NCBI RefSeq assembly: GCF_008831285.2 | Contig: NC_045139.1 | Location: 5,616,704 to 5,680,703, forward strand | DNA: 64,000 bases | Direction: 5' to 3' | DNA from: Nymphaea colorata | Lineage: Eukaryota > Streptophyta > Magnoliopsida > Nymphaeales > Nymphaeaceae | Shown here: piece by piece, positions 63,961-64,000 of the stretch | Position numbering within the stretch: position 1 is the first letter of the stretch | Layout of the letters: each line of letters starts with the position of its first letter | The notes under the pieces: generated by a model | The model's input: the letters and a program-made list of their open reading frames with translations, nothing else | Told to the model about the DNA's origin: nothing | Database searches by the model: none | Made by a program: the position numbers and the translations under genes

Positions 63961-64000
<40 letters not shown>
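63961..64000. repeat. (TA)n microsatellite running off the window
   Basis: An uninterrupted AT dinucleotide run occupies the final 40 bases; its true length is unknown. Confidence 0.97.

Larger units (their letters stand above)
62094..64000. other. AT-rich sequence upstream of the F-box gene to the window end
   Basis: The F-box leader and promoter lie at the start. Past about 62.6 kb no gene is recognised. The 63.48-63.86 kb part belongs to the GATTTAGATT-like dispersed repeat family and contains a 61-bp tandem duplication; the last 40 bases are (TA)n. Confidence 0.6.

Noticed and set aside
1-64000. CRISPR arrays, bacterial operons, intact tRNA or rRNA genes, organellar inserts
   Set aside because: None seen; direct repeats present are microsatellites, tandem duplications or transposon words, and the SINE heads do not fold as intact tRNAs by eye.

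Overview
The window is nuclear DNA of a flowering plant. Multi-exon genes have GT-AG introns of up to about 2.5 kb, plant-specific families are present (MYB with SHAQKYF, DVL/RTFL peptide, F-box/FBD), and AT-rich intergenic DNA carries many (CT)n, (GA)n and (TA)n arrays and non-autonomous transposon relics. The sequence alone does not place it more finely within angiosperms. Nothing looks bacterial, viral or organellar.

Layout. 1-1454 (+): the 3' part of a DIVARICATA-type MYB transcription factor gene, cut by the window edge. 1455-7686: intergenic, with SINE-like and GC-rich repeat relics. 7687-15042 (+): a complete eight-exon LPXK gene (lipid A 4'-kinase-like), with a foldback element and a SINE-like relic in its introns. 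15043-37925: a gene-poor block of about 23 kb holding one intact hAT-type element with an 8-bp target duplication, several related repeats, a decayed copia-like fragment, and one very small but clear gene, a 44-residue DVL/ROTUNDIFOLIA-like peptide on the minus strand at 26831-26965. 37926-45827 (-): a complete nine-exon plastid-type armadillo-repeat protein gene, with a U6 snRNA relic in its first intron. 45828-48848: intergenic, with a perfect 111-bp inverted repeat. 48849-54150 (-): a complete ten-exon TMEM214/DUF2359 membrane protein gene. 54151-60052: repeat-rich DNA without a recognisable gene. 60053-62093 (-): a complete three-exon F-box/FBD protein gene. 62094-64000: AT-rich repeats running off the edge in a (TA)n tract.

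The genes do not form a pathway; this is ordinary eukaryotic gene order. The one arrangement that looks meaningful is the TMEM214-like gene followed by the armadillo gene on the same strand. As I recall, their Arabidopsis counterparts are also neighbours (At1g23170/At1g23180), which would be conserved microsynteny. Exon structures were built by hand from splice sites, reading-frame phase and family similarity; every junction in the five spliced models keeps frame. No wholly new system is claimed. The items most worth a second look are the perfect inverted repeat, the DVL gene, the U6 relic, the hAT family and the unidentified coding-like fragments in the armadillo gene's last intron.
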